A program made the position numbers and the translations under genes. From the NCBI RefSeq assembly GCF_040958095.1, contig NC_091228.1, positions 6,125,700 to 6,189,699 of the forward strand: DNA of 64,000 nucleotides. The letters are read 5' to 3'. The notes beneath the pieces are model-generated. The model was given only the letters and a program-made list of their open reading frames with translations. It was not told the DNA's origin and did not search any database. The first letter of the stretch is position 1. Every line of letters begins with the position of its first letter. The DNA comes from Procambarus clarkii. Taxonomy: Eukaryota > Arthropoda > Malacostraca > Decapoda > Cambaridae. Below are positions 12,869 to 27,500 of this stretch, one piece after another.

Positions 12869-14869
12869 GCCTGTCAAGGATTAGGCTGGGGTAGGGAGAG
12901 GATCAGAATGGAAGCATACGAGTCTGAGGAGATGCCCTTCCAAAGACACCATACGACAAAGTTTAATTGACTTTGCTGCCCTACAAACCCCCACCCACCA
13001 TGGAGTCATAAGCACATGGGCAACCTCAGGGGTAACAGACAATATACAAGGGTCATCATTGTAGGGCTGGAAGAGTATCTGGGACTGATAGTAATGTCAC
13101 TCCTACTTAATCCGATTATCTAACTAGACAGATTGGTTCAGGTGGGCCAGCCATTACCTGTTAAAGTTCTGGGAATCATTGTCCTCATCTCTGACCAGAC
13201 CTGGTTGCTGATCTGGCCACATGCAGCCTGGGAACCTTTTTTTTTTTTTTTTTTTTATACCCATTACTCCATCAAAGAAGTATGTAGACCCTAGAGGGCC
13301 ACAGCATGCATACCGGGGTGTATTTTGTTCATGCTCCTTTATTACAGGCAGGCACCACCTCCCATTTCTACCTGTGGCTGGTGCACAAGAGCTCACCTCC
13401 CCATTACCAACTGAAGGAACCACTCGCTGAGGTGGGAATGTAGCAAAGATAGTAGAGGCCTGGTGGGCCGCGGGATTGCCAAGTCCTGAAAACAACTCTA
13501 GGCAACCTCCTAAATGCAATAAGCACCAAGATGCATAAATGGAGATGGAGTAACTGTGTGTACATCATCTAAGCCTGTTGCAAAGGAATAAGGCAGATGA
13601 GTTCAGAAACATTTTTAATGGCTAAAAAATGCAAACCTAATTCAGTCACTACCAACATGAATCTGCAATAGTGGAGATGAAAGATATGCACCTGGCTCCC
13701 CCCTTCCACCAGCCAACAACCATAAACAAACAGGTAGGATATTGATAACAATAAAAAATAATCGTTTTCTATTACATATTTATTTTTTCCTAGGCACACA
13801 CAAATAAAGGATGTACCACAATTTAAAATCATTGGACACAAATTACAAGGATGTTGGTAATTAAAATTTTTAAACTGAAAAAAAATTCAAACAAAAATAC
13901 GTGTAAGGTTTTTTTGACTTAAAGAACGTTCTAAAGAAAACAAGTTTATTTATCAATAATATAACTACAGCAAATTCTTTATCATAATCAAGCAGTCATC
14001 TAAAATCATTTAGGTAATATTTTATTACTTCATTAAGGTACAGTAGTTGAAATGCTAAAGTCTTCTGAAAGACCAAATTTCCTGCATCTTAGAAAACAGG
14101 TAAATGATGACCTAACGACACACTTACACAAGAACATGTGGGCGCTGCATGCGCGCACACACTTCCTAAATGGTGTATGTATAAAAACAACAAATTATTT
14201 AAGCTAAATACTGTATAAATAGTTATATTATGAGGATGAAAGCATTAAATTCCACAATACTGTAATGTATGATTGAACTGCAGCAATACAAAATATGGGA
14301 AATATATATAATAAGCTCATGAAGATAAACAGTGAAGTCATGGGTCACAGGATTGTGTATACTTGACTTTGTAGAGAAATAAAGTAGTCACATGTTGTGC
14401 ATATTTCCCACTTTTCTCTTATTAATTAGAATAAAAAAGAAAATACCATAATTGCTGTAATCAAATAGCACATGATTCAGTAAACTCAAGAAACGTAAAG
14501 CATTAATTCAATTAACAAGTCACAACTCTCCCAATTCTAACTCATTTCTTTACCTCTACAAAAAATGGAGAGCTTACTTCTCTTGAGATCTACATGTTTA
14601 ATGTATTATAAATATCTTATCCTAATACACTAATTGTGAATATTTTCTTAAATCAATATTTCCATCTTAATGAACTTATAACCATCCTCTCAAATAATTC
14701 ACGATTTTAAGGCTATAATCCAAAATGGACAAAATAAGGGGTACTATGAAAATTAGTATCTCGCAAACTACCACATTTTCTATGCAGGACACAGAAATCA
14801 CAATAGTGTAATGCATCAAATGAACAAATAGACAAATAACCATCAAATGAACATGGTTAATTCTTTTAA

Positions 14870-14965
14870 CCATTTCGTAGTTCAGTTGATCAAGACAGCG
14901 TCTGGGATCCTCTCACAAGTAGGTTCGAACCCTCGTCACGGCCCTTGTGGATTTGTTCTTTCTAT
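14870..14965 (+). repeat. tRNA-like SINE head
   Basis: A box TAGTTCAGTTGATCAAGAC and B box AGGTTCGAACCC in tRNA spacing, then CACGGCCCTTGTGGATTTG. A tRNA gene is unlikely because no clean acceptor stem pairs. Confidence 0.65.
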
Positions 14966-15502
14966 GCAGGGATCGGTTAGGTTGCGCAAGTCGCTTGAAC
15001 TCACACATTTTAGTAGCCCTTATTTTGTGTGTTGTGGCACCTTGTGACAAGTCGAGAGAACAGGCTAGAACACAAGCCTTAATTTGTCCTGTGCTGTTCT
15101 CCAATTGTTTTAGCTTTAGCATTATACTGAACACTCGCTCGTATTCCAAGTCTCAAACTTTTGTTGAATTCTAAAAAATTAAGATTTAAACAAGCATGCT
15201 CAATACACACCAAAAACAAGTAAAATACAGTAATTGTAGCCTTTAGGAAACCATTAAAAATAATCCAGGTACAATATTTGCTTATTCTAAGTCACTAATC
15301 ATTTACATATATATATTAGCCCCTTAGTTTGTTGGACAATAATATACATTTAATTTTTTTTCAAATTTGGCAATACCATTGGTTGTTGAAACCTTGCATA
15401 CATTTTTTTTAACAAAATCTGAATATTCTTCAGATAGTCCATAAAAATATATAAATTTAGTCCACTTAAATATTGAAGAGCACTTGAATTTCAAAGGATG
15501 AA

Positions 15503-18500
15503 TTACACAAAATAGTGTTTAGAGGCTATTTCACTATCAAGATCCATTCTGGCAGCTTGGGCTATGGCAGCATCAGATGGGCCTTCTTCCTCTCCCGATG
15601 CTAGAGATGACGTCTCGCTGGGACACAGGTCCTGAATGTGTACCTTCGCTCTGAGTGAAAAAGAAAAGAAAGCATTCAGGACAGTGATAAAATTGTTTAT
15701 TAAGACTGATATGGGATAGAAGAATTCACTAGAAGCTTAATTATAATAGGTGTGAATAGGTTTAAGATAGTGTTAAAATAAGGAACAGCATTATTACTAT
15801 GAATGTTGCTTTAGCAACTTTATTTGCTACTTGGTGAAAATTGTTACATCTCAATTCTTGCCTGGTGACGAAAGGCATTTGAATACCAAATTATAATTAT
15901 TTTCTTACAGTAATATTTTAAAGTAGACACTCGTGGTGGTCCGAGTTGACCACGTAAACTTATCAGACAAGATACGGATGAAAAGGATGTATCCTCAGTT
16001 CCTACTCCAATAATAAAACTAAATACAAATTTGTTGTTTTTTAAATCTTAACACACACACTTATACCCTTTCTAAAACAAATTACAAAAAAATACAAATT
16101 GTGTATTATGATAAGACTTGCAATAAAACTATCAAAGCTTCCTAAACAAAAATGCTTATTAACATTATCATAATACAGACATGAAGCTCACCTGAAAGCC
16201 ACCAAATGTGCATAATAAGCTGGAGTGGGAATGGACACTGAACGCGTACAACGAGAGTACAAGTGGCACATTGCGTAAGTAAGGGTCTGAAGAATATCCA
16301 TTGACAAGTCATTGTCATCCCACAATACATGGTAGTGTGTTGGTTTGCTTGTTCCTTGGATACCCTGAAAATATAAAAACGACACTGAAGATTAATTCAT
16401 ACATGACATTTAATATACAATGTCGCTATTCAAATGGACATTGATTGCTGGCCCAAGAAATAGGGTTTGACAATTTATCAATTTTTTACCATTTCATAAG
16501 TGAATTTTATTTTAATGTCGTTCTACCATTTGAACTAATGTAGTAAAACCGCAATAATGCTAGATAAACAGTGAAAACTTGTAAAGATCATAATGCTTTC
16601 CAAGCTCCCACTGCAATGAATTTTTCAGCCCAACCACCTGGGCTAGAAGGTAGAGCTTCATGCATGTCAGAATTCAATCCCTGACCGTCTAAGTGGGTTG
16701 AGTACCATTCCTTTCCTCAGTCCAATCGCACTCTCTCCTGATAGTTCCCTTCTTCATTTAAAGGGGAAGTCTAAGCATGACTTGATCCATTCAATCAAGA
16801 GTCGAGTTGAAGAGTTGAGCTCAATCAAACTACAATTTTAATTCAAATAGTTGATACAAATGTATTATTGTAGTTTCAGAACTGCATAAAATGTAACAAA
16901 TTATTTGCTGGCTTGGAGACTTGATACAGAAACTGGGCAATATGGATGTGGTGACATTTGATGCTTGATCGAAGGTCCTCCCCTTTCTATCTCCAAAATC
17001 CCCAGTTAGGCTCAAGGCTGACTTACACTCAGAATGTGACATTTGTTGTCCTCCTGCCCCTTGTCTCGGTAGGAGCACGTGGCACACTAGTCTCAGCAAA
17101 AAATTGGATGTTTTCTTAAGTATTTCCCCCCTGTAGTGAATCCCTTTATTTTGGAGAAATTTGTCTCATATGGTAGTCCCCCCCACCCCTTCCCCATATG
17201 TGCTTTTACAAGTACTCTGCTTTCCTTCCACTTCCTCTAGAGAAGGGCCCTACAAGGCTTTGGAACACTTGTAAGCTGTGGGTTCTGCACCTCTGTTTTG
17301 TGAGTGAGTAGTTGCAAGTTGTTTATCTGTCTTTGTGGCTCCTCCATCTTTTCGATAAAAAAACCTTCTTCGTCTTACAGGTGTTCTGAGCAGCTGCAGA
17401 GCATCCCTTGTTATCTTGCTTTTGCCCTGGGACATGCTTTGGTTAACTTGAAGAATTCAACAACAGGCCCTTCTTATACAGTACCCTGATATAGGTCGCT
17501 CAGCAAGCAACTTGGAAAGTCTTATTTCAATTAACTACTTAAGAGGAAAATTTGAATGTTAGGAACAAAAATTCCATTAATTCCATCATGTGAGCAATGT
17601 AACATCTCACAACACACACCTATATGATAATTGATTTGCTTACCTGATGTGAACATAAGTAGAAGTCTCTCTCTGAAGGATGAGTAATGGCTGTATCCAC
17701 TGTAGTACCTGGAGGAATATTTTTGGATCTTCCTACCCCATCACGGTCTTGGCAGAATAATCTGTAAAGAACATTTCATCACTGGTTGAACAAAGCACAA
17801 AGTTAAATACAGTACAATACAGTACTCTATCATTACCATGTTTCCCACTTTCATGGGGCAGGGAAGCAAAAGCCTAGAGAAAAAACAGAAAGTAAAGGAG
17901 TATAGGAAACAAAGTTAGATACAGGCATACCTCAGAATAAGAGTTTAATCCGTTCCTGGAGACGCCTCGCCTTCCGAAGTTAATTTCCCCATAAGAAATA
18001 AAGGGAAATGAATTAATCCGTTCCTGACTACCCCAAAAACCCCACATCAAACTAAATTTTTATACCTAATTCATCTAAATAAACCTACAAAACTGTGTTC
18101 CAGTTATTACTTACCTTGCTGTCGAGTGCTGTAGGCGTATGGAAGATGGTGAGGAGGGGGGAGGAGGAGAGGAGTTACTGTTTGGAAGGGGAGTCCCCTT
18201 CCATAATCACATCACATAACCCCATGCCTTGTAACACTATGGATACCACTTCTCTTTCTAAATTTTTCAAACCAGCCCCTGCTTGCCTTAAACTCTTTCT
18301 TATCTGCATCACTCGTTGCAGGGGTATTCTTTAGAAGGTCTTCGTGCAACACCCTGGCTTTCTCACAAATAATGGCCTCCGAACCACTATCACCCCTCAA
18401 CTCCTTGTCGTGTATCCAAATTAATAACAACTTTTCCACTTCTTCAAGTATTTGTGGTCTTTGTGCCGTTAATGTTCTTACTCCTTTTGCCACTTTAGCA

Positions 18501-21500
18501 CCCATAATCTTATTTTTCTTCTTAAGTATAGTGCATATTGTTGATGTGGCTTTGTTGTACTGCCTACAAAGTTCAACAACACGTGTACCGTTCTCATGCT
18601 TCCGAATGATCTCTTGTTTCTCCTCTATTGTCATCCTCACATGAGCTTTCTGGCCTTTATCCTTACCACTGGCTTTCTTGGGACCCATGGTGAGATATAT
18701 AACAAATTGTATAGACAAATCACCAAAAATCCAACAAAACACTGAAAATCCGCGAGAAGAATTGATGTGGGGGTAGTCACTGAGCGCGAGACAATAATAA
18801 ACTGAGGGGCGGAGGGGCGACGAACGCGCTAGGTCGGCTGTACGCGTATCAACAAACTCGCCTCCCGAAGTAACCCTCGCCTTCTGAGACAAATTTTTGG
18901 AGTAAATACACCTCGCCTTCCGAAAACCTCGCATACAGGGACAATCGCATTCCGAGGTACCACTGTACATTTAACCCTCAGACAGTGGTTATCATATATG
19001 GATTCACGGGGTAATGCAATTACTGTTATATGGCTATTTAAATAATTATTGTCTGGGTTTTACATGCATGATGCATGTAACTGTTGATGTAATGAAGCCC
19101 ATAACAAAAAAATCTTGCTATCATTTCATGGTTACATTACTAGATGAATGCAGTTGTTATTGTTTAAGGTTCAATCATAATAACATAATAAATAAACCAA
19201 TGATGTTCATACGGTTTCCATAACTCCGTATGGCTGTAATGAGGTATACCAGGTATATAGAAGAGTATATACTTATCCCTGCATTATTCCTTTATTTAGT
19301 CTTATGCTTGCATTATTCCCTTATTTAGTCTTCGAGAACTATAATTTATTTTCAGAACTTTTCATTACTGCTGCTCAAATTTTTTATTCTATCCACACAA
19401 TACTTTACAATGTTCTACATTTTTGTCACTGTTGTGGAAACCAGTCCTGCTATAATATTTTCCTCATCAAAGCCACCAAAATCAATATTTTCTGTTTTAA
19501 CTTTAATGCCTGCAACCATCTTTATTTTTGCCATCATGTGTTTCTTACACTTTCTTCCAAAAACACTGGTCCTGCTTTGTTTCTTTAACCCTTTTTTTGA
19601 GAGGGGAGGGGGGGGGGTTGTTTGCCAGAAATTCATTCACTTTTATGCACTTTTTCTCTATAATATTGCTTGTTTATTCCTTCCAAATTTAAAAAAAAAC
19701 ACTGGAGCTCCCTAGCCCTCAACCCTCCCACAATAACCAATACTGCAAGGTAAGCTGAATATGATTTTTTTCTCACTTTTTCAGTATTTGGGACGATAAA
19801 TTATTTATTTACAAATGTCCCTGCAATATTCAACAGAGTTTGTCCATAAAGTGTGCAGATACAATGAGATACATGTTTATGTACGAGACAAGCATTAGTC
19901 TCGGCCCCTTACCTTGTATGATGTCTCTTTTGGACAACAAGAAATGTCATGGCTGGAGTGTAGTCTTTTTGCAGTTCAGTGCATGCGTCACGCATAGCTT
20001 TCAGTTCATAAGACAACACCTCTGGGAACTGGGACTCGCTCACACCATCACGATACATTACAATCCTCTCTGGTTTGTGGCGTGTAGTCCGGTAAAATGT
20101 TTTTAGAAGATTCCTGAAAACAAAACATTTTTAGTATTTATATTCTTGCAATTAACCGCCATATAGTGGAATAGAACTTTATGATTTTGTGATAACTATT
20201 TTTCATGTGTTCTATCACTTTCACAAAAATTTAAGAAAAAATCGAAATAAAAACACTTAAACACTTACTTTGTCATTTCTTTGAGGTCCAATATCATCTC
20301 TTTACGATGTTTTTGGTGCCGTACTTCTACAGCGTACCTAGAAGCAAATTTATCTATAGAGGCCACAACTGCTGCTAATGAAGGAGTTACTTTATCAGAT
20401 GCTTGTGGATGGTTGACATCTGCACCCATGATCATTACTGGAGTTTTAAAGACCTGGGGGAAAAAAATAGATTAGAAATAAATAAAAACCAGCATTGAAT
20501 GTAATGAAATGCTTTCTTCTGGGCAATTCCTGTTGGCTCTCTGAAGTTATGTTGCCAGTATAGCAATATAGTTTCTCAGTACTTAGTTCCATCCCTCGTA
20601 GGAGTCTTATTGGCCTACTGGAGATGAGAGCTAGAACCCCTCGAAGAGGCACAGTGAGCACGGCATTGTTATGATCACCCTCACCAAGCAAGCTCCAGAA
20701 AACATACGACAAAAAAAAAATAGAGGTATGTGTGTGTATGTGTGGGGAAGAGGTAGCAGTGTGTGTATTTATTATTTATGCTTGCAGGATTGAGCTATTA
20801 GCTCTTGGACCTGCCATTCTAACCAATCTATTTTTCCTCTTATTATATTTACTACATATTTCTCTCTAAATGCACATATTCCCAGGAAACAGCCTACAGC
20901 AGCTGTCTACAACTCCCTAGTACCTATTTACTGCTAGGTGAATAGGAGCATCAGGGTGAAGAACCTAACATGGGCCCTTAAGACGACTTCCAAACACTGT
21001 CCACTCAGTTGTGAAGTGTGTATGTAGGGGAGAGAGGGGCAGCGGTGTTTGGGCAAGAGGCTGCAGGCTGCAGGGTGCGTGTGTGTGTGTGTGTTATGCG
21101 GAAGGGGGAGGCAGTGGAGTGTGCATGTGTAGTGGGATGGAGGGGGAGGAAGCAGCGGTGTATGCATGTGGGTGCGAGGCAGCGATGTGTGTGTGGTGGA
21201 GAGGCAGCGGTGTATGTGAGGAGATGCAGTGCTGTAGAGGGATATGTACCACTCAACCACCATACATTATCTGCCTCACACAATGCAAATGTTGGGTATT
21301 GTATTTATAATATCAGTATTTGCACCAAGTAAACCAATCCAAGCATCAATCATATAATGTAAAAATTCATGAAAGTAGTAATGCAATGAAATAATGCTCG
21401 TTTTGGTGGAGGAAGGGTGGAATGTGTAGCTTGCTTGTATGGCTGCATTAACCTAATTGTACTTTGGCAGCATGTTTTTGTATAAGCAATTGGGATTCTT

Positions 21501-24500
21501 ATCTAAAATAGTGACCAAAATCTATAATTACCTAATAAAGGGGAAACAAGCATGCATTAATTCAGATAAGAAAAGATGTCCTGTATACTTAAAACTCTGT
21601 TCATCATTTTTTCATTCATAGTACTTTAATTAAAATAACTTACAAAAGGACGAGATGTTGCCCCAAGTACGTTGTTCGTTCCTCCCATCTTAGCATTGAT
21701 CTTGAGCAAGATGTTTCCAACAGTGGCCGGTTGGTTCTTCCTAACATTACCTCCTTGAACACACTGGGTTACAATCTTTACAATTCGATCACCAGTCTTT
21801 TTCACCTTACCTGAGATGAAAAAGATGAAAATTAGAGTACAGTACTGTATTTTTAAATAACCAAGACACCAGCAATGACATTTATATTTTAGGTCCACAT
21901 AGCCATCACAACCCAGCTGATAAGTGAACACAACCCCAAACTGAAGGTAAACAACCCCAGCTGACAAGTAAAGTCACCCCCATTGCTCCAACTGATTTTC
22001 TCATAGATACATCACGTTAGTTCAATTTATTTGTATCTGAAGCTGGAGCGCATGGTGGTGCGCTCTTTACCTACACCAGGGTGCATGGGGGGGTTATATA
22101 TAAAACTTGGACTGGCTTCAGTAGAAGCCTCCTCACTTCCTGTGGATTCAGTGGAATACCACGTTGTATAACTTTTACCATGTAGTCGTACAGTGGTAAA
22201 GTGAACAGCTGGGAGTACCCTTATCATTGATTCAAGTCTCCTCAATGCTCAAATTCCTTTTCTCAATATTCATGGTAACTTCCTGATTGAATGGCCCATG
22301 TGCACCCTCCGAGATGCTCATTGCAGGAGCGAGCATGAATTGATGTCCCTGCAAGTTTTTCACTATTATAGCCAATGTAAGTCATAATTTTTCATTTTTC
22401 CATTGTCAGGGAATGCATTTTAACAACATTATAGGGAAATGTTTTAGTATTTTTCTGTGCACCAGGATGTTGTCTCAAGTAGCATCACAGTTCAAGGGTT
22501 AATGCCAAAAAGTCAAAACAGCAACATACAAAAGAAATTTAGATTGAATTAAATAAAGACAATTATACCATAATAATTGAAGTTATATGTCGACCATTAA
22601 GTACAGTATTAATGGCAAGATATTTTCAGAGAGTTCTCTTTCTTTGCCTATTGAGATCTGAGGAAGGTTTTGAGGTGTCACAGGTAAGAAAAGCCATGAA
22701 GTAAGAAGACCATGAAAAAGAAATCAGTTTTGAAGTGAATCCCAACAGTAACCATACTGCATCTGAATGATCCCTTATCATGCCTCTCACCCTCCCAGCC
22801 TCTACCCTTTCAATCCTAATCCATTGCAATCTATACAACTTGTCTATAAAACACACACTTACCATAAAGTTCTTTGGATTTTGGTAATACAACCAATATC
22901 ATCTGAATCTTGGGATGTTTATTCTTGAGGTATAAAAAGTCTCTCTCTGTATCAATTTTATAGTAGTCTCGGTACTCCATATGTTCTATTGGCTCAAAGA
23001 TAGTCATTCCTCGCTCACGTCCCATTTTCACAAGACTATCAAGAAATTCACTGTAAAAGAACTGAACATTAGATATGGTTCCTATATTAGAGCAATCAAG
23101 GAAGGTATTTCTAGTTGTTAAAAATTAATAATACATTACTGTACCAAACAGGCAAGCAAATATGGCAATAACATTCCTGGAAAATGGCATGTTATATATA
23201 AAATGTGCTATATAATATAAATAGAATAGCACATGGGGAAATACTGGGTTAAATTGTCCCTCATGGGAAGCTTTTAAATTACATGCATACTTTACCCCAG
23301 ACTGAAATTGAGTGTAGAGAGGTAGAGGGAGGGTATGGAGTCAGCCTCCACCACATCACTTCCGAGTGCATTCCATTTACAGTACTAACTACGTACTCTG
23401 ACTCTGAAAAAGTTCTCTCTAATGTCTCTGTGGTTCATCTGGGTACTCAGCTTCCACCTGTGTCCCCTTGTGCGTGTACCACCCGTGTTAAATAATCCAT
23501 CCTTGTCTAACCTGTCAATTCCCCTGAGAACCTTGTATGTGGCGATCATGTCTCCCTGAGCTCTTCTGTTTTCCAGGAACGTGAGGTGCAGTTCCCTCAG
23601 CCTTTCCTCGTAACTCATGCCTCTTAGTTCTGGACCTAGCCTAGTGGCATACCTCTGAGCTTTTTATAATTTCATCTTGTGCTTTACAAGGTGCATACTT
23701 GGGGCCACATACTCCAGGATAAGGAATTGGGATAGGATGGAGGGAAGGAATGGTGCCCAATCACTTTGATAGTTGGGATTTAATGCCCACCTGCAGGTGA
23801 GCCCATCTACTGCCCAAGAGGTTGGGCCTGACAATCCCTAGCAATTTTGCATCATCTACAAACACATTCATGTAACTACTGTATTCCTTCTGGTGATAGA
23901 TGCCTACTACTACTACACCATTTATATAGATAATAAACACCAATGCAAAGAATGCAAGAACTGATCCTTGAAGTACTCTGCTTATGACACTACTCCATTC
24001 AGATACAATGCCTCTTAACAATACAAAATGCTATAATTACATGATCTGTAAATGTATGCTGCCACATGCTTACCACAATTCTGTTAACTTTTTTGTGTCA
24101 CACCCAAACAAAGCTCAAAGCAGTTCAAGAACTTTTGACAAATCCAAGACATCCACACTATTGGTGATAACTAATTCAAATATTGCAGTTTTGAAAATCA
24201 TCATAAATAGTGCATTACAAACTTACGTCAATGTTCTCCTGTAAACACTTCCTGCATCGTAGTTAACAACAGCCCAACATTCCAAGCTGGCACTTGAAAA
24301 GAATGTTCTATTTCGGGCATCCCAGACACCCTTTTCAGGTATCAGCTCGGTATTCATCTGTAGTTTAGGGGCAGGCAAAACGCGTCCATCCAAATTTACT
24401 GGCTGAAAGACATTTTAAAAGTTTTGGTGTTTCAAATGTAAAAATTGTTAGGTGAAAATAGTTTCAGCAAATATTTAATAAAACTTTAACTACTGGTAGT

Positions 24501-27500
24501 TATTTTTGCAATTTTGCAAGGGTAATCGAGAAAAGCATCCCAGGTCCCCTACATCAGAATACCACAAAATTTAAAGAATATTTTGAAGTATACTCAACTC
24601 TCTGCAAACTGTAGTTGAAAAAACAATTTAAATATTGGAATTAACTTTTTTACCATGTATTACAAAACTTGATGTTTGATATACTTACAGAATATAAACT
24701 TTATATTATAAAAAATTCTTAAGAACAAATCCTAGACACACATTTTGGCGTGTTCCCTTACTCCTGATGCCTATGGTCCTCTAGCAGTAAGTATCTGAAT
24801 TAAGTCTGTTGTTCAGTTGCAGCATGAACAATGGCCTGGCTAAGAAAACCATGATATGCCAAACCATTATAAAATGCCTACCCACAAAACTTGTACATGC
24901 AAATGCATTAATTTACTAATACAGCCAGCAAAATCATCAGGAATAATGGAAGGACCTTGCCCAAATTCAAGAATACCAATTTCTACTTTGCAATTGTCCA
25001 ATATATGTCCAATGGTCTACATCATTACTGCAAGTATCATGTAAACAAAGAGATGGGCTGTACTTCTGGTCATCTGTTGTCATCCTCTACTTGGATACCA
25101 ATCTGGTTCTGGTTTGAAGACCTCCTGGAACCTCTTCTCGAGTACCTCACACTACTTCTTTTAACCAATATAGGTACTTTACAGGTACTTCTTAACTAAT
25201 ACAGGTATACAAGCCTATACAAGTCATCAATCCAATTTTATGCTACTGTATATGTTTTGCCAATACAAGTCATACCACTAATTGAAAACAATTTTTGTTA
25301 TAGCTACACACACCTGTTCAGTCCAGCTACAGATATGTATAAACAAGTTACAAGTAAAGTTACTCAATCTAAATCTACTCATTGATTAGAACCCATTACT
25401 TGCCAGAATAAGAGTGGAATGTTAATATAATGCATCTGATGCTGTACCTCATGCATTAAACTTTCACCAGGAAAATATCAATCTATATTCCACCAATATT
25501 TCTTGATGATTATCAGTAGGATATTGAGCACCGTAGGCCTTCGATGTTCAAAGTATTCTCAAAATGTGCTGTGCAAGTAATCCAATTCATTTTCAACAGC
25601 ACCGAATCCACATTGATTTTATTGGACCATTACCATTTGCCCGTCCCAGAGTTGGACACGCATCACATACTATAACCCAGTTCACTGTAATCACTGCCTT
25701 CGTATAAAGATGGCTGAGACAGTACTGTATATACATGTGCAGTCAGGTGATTAAATTACCCCTTATCCCCCTTAGATCAATTTTGTATAGCAGTGAATAG
25801 CAGTGATAATGTTAAATGGCAGTAGATATGTCATTAAGAAAATTCTACAAAAAGCCAGCCTATTTGGCTAAGGGTCTTCTCACAGAAAACAAGGCATACA
25901 ATATATAATGTAGATATGGATAAGGAGATTTATAATTCAAACTTACCTGATCTGATATGGAAAACTGTAGAGCTCTCATCATGGGGTCTGACGAGAAGTT
26001 CTGATTGCGAACAATATCCTTGACGGTCTGAAGCCTCTGCACAGGCAATTTGGCAGTACTACGAATAAACTGTGATGTCTCTTGGTCACTGAGCTTCTTT
26101 GCTACCTTCTGACCTTTTGCAATCTTGCAACACTGAAATAATCCTCACATGAAATATGGCAGCAAACCCATTAAAGATCATGCAAAACTTAAAGCATCAA
26201 GTCTTGTTTATTTGTACCAGTTGTCGTAAATTGTGCACATATTTAGTGTGACCAGAAACTATCACTATCATAGTTTGATGCCACTGAAAAGATTGGAGAA
26301 AGCACACTTCTACACTAGTACATGTAGATAGATAGATAGATAGATAAAAGAGAAGGGAACGGAAAAGGAAAAAGAGGGAGAGGAAATGGTGTTGGAGGAA
26401 ACAAGAAGCGAGACCAGGGGCATCAAGATCATTTAACCGAGCAAGAAAGTGAGCCTCATCACGCTGGCAAGGTAAGAGACCGAGGCAACGTGTGTGTGAC
26501 TAGACCAACACCCAAATGCCACCCTCTGCAATGGGATTAGATCAAAGGGAAAAGATTCTACCCCAAAGGAGGAAAATCAGCCCAGTAGAAAGGAGTACTA
26601 TAAATATTTGGTGCACAAATGCAGACATAACAAATACAGGGGTAGTGCTGCAAGAACGGATGGCAGAACTGCATTCTAATATCACAGTTACGGAGACAAA
26701 ACTGATATAACTAAGGATACAATATTCCTATGATGATATCAGGTAGTAAGAAAAGCAAAGATAAATAGGAGGAGGAGGAGTAGCCCTACTGACAACAACA
26801 CTGGAGCTTCAATAAGACAGATTGTGGAGGTAATCAATCAGTAGGATTTCATACTTATGATAACTGAGGACCATGAAGATAGTGACAAGTGTTATCAATA
26901 ACCCTCCATGAACTGGCGTTCCGCGAGCGCTTTGTCATGGGTTCGTATCCTGGCCGTGGAGGATTTACTGGGCACAAATCCTTAACTGTAGCCTCTTTAA
27001 CTCATCCGTAAAATGAGTACTTGGTTGTAAAAACAATTCTTCGCGGCGGGGATCGTATTCCAGGGACCTGCTCGAAACGCTACGCGTACTAGTGGTTGTA
27101 CAAGAATGTAACAACTCTTGTATATATATCTAAGAAAAGAAAAGAAAAGAAAAGAAAAGAAAAGAAAAGGAAAGGAGAAAAAAAAAAATAAAAAAAAAAA
27201 ACTACAGGAAGGCCAGGGAAGGAATATGATAAATACAACGAAACATACTTGAAGACAACACAAAAGAGGTGGCCAGTGTCAGAGCAAGGATCCCAATACT
27301 TGGGAAAATACCACTACTCTATACACACACACATATAGTCTAAATTATCTTTAATCCACTACAAAATGCCTATACTGATCATTTATATCACTTTGACAGT
27401 GTGCAAAAACTAATATATATGTATGTATTTGCATTAAAAAGGTAAGGAAAAGTAAATAATGGCTTTTCTGGTGTGGCAAAGAGTAAAGGAAATTGGGTGG

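Larger units (their letters stand above)
12398..15502. other. Convergent intergenic region between MRTO4 and Argonaute
   Basis: It holds both 3' UTRs. There is a 44-bp direct duplication at 12781-12868, a T run near 13240, and a SINE at 14870-14960. 12690-13560 is a richer-GC stretch of repeat character that I cannot classify. No host exon is visible. Confidence 0.5.

Noticed and set aside
14870-14965. Possible tRNA gene
   Set aside because: A and B boxes are present but the arms do not form a proper cloverleaf, and it continues into SINE-like sequence.
21005-21332. Overlapping open frames of about 100 codons on both strands
   Set aside because: Low-complexity G/T-rich repeat.
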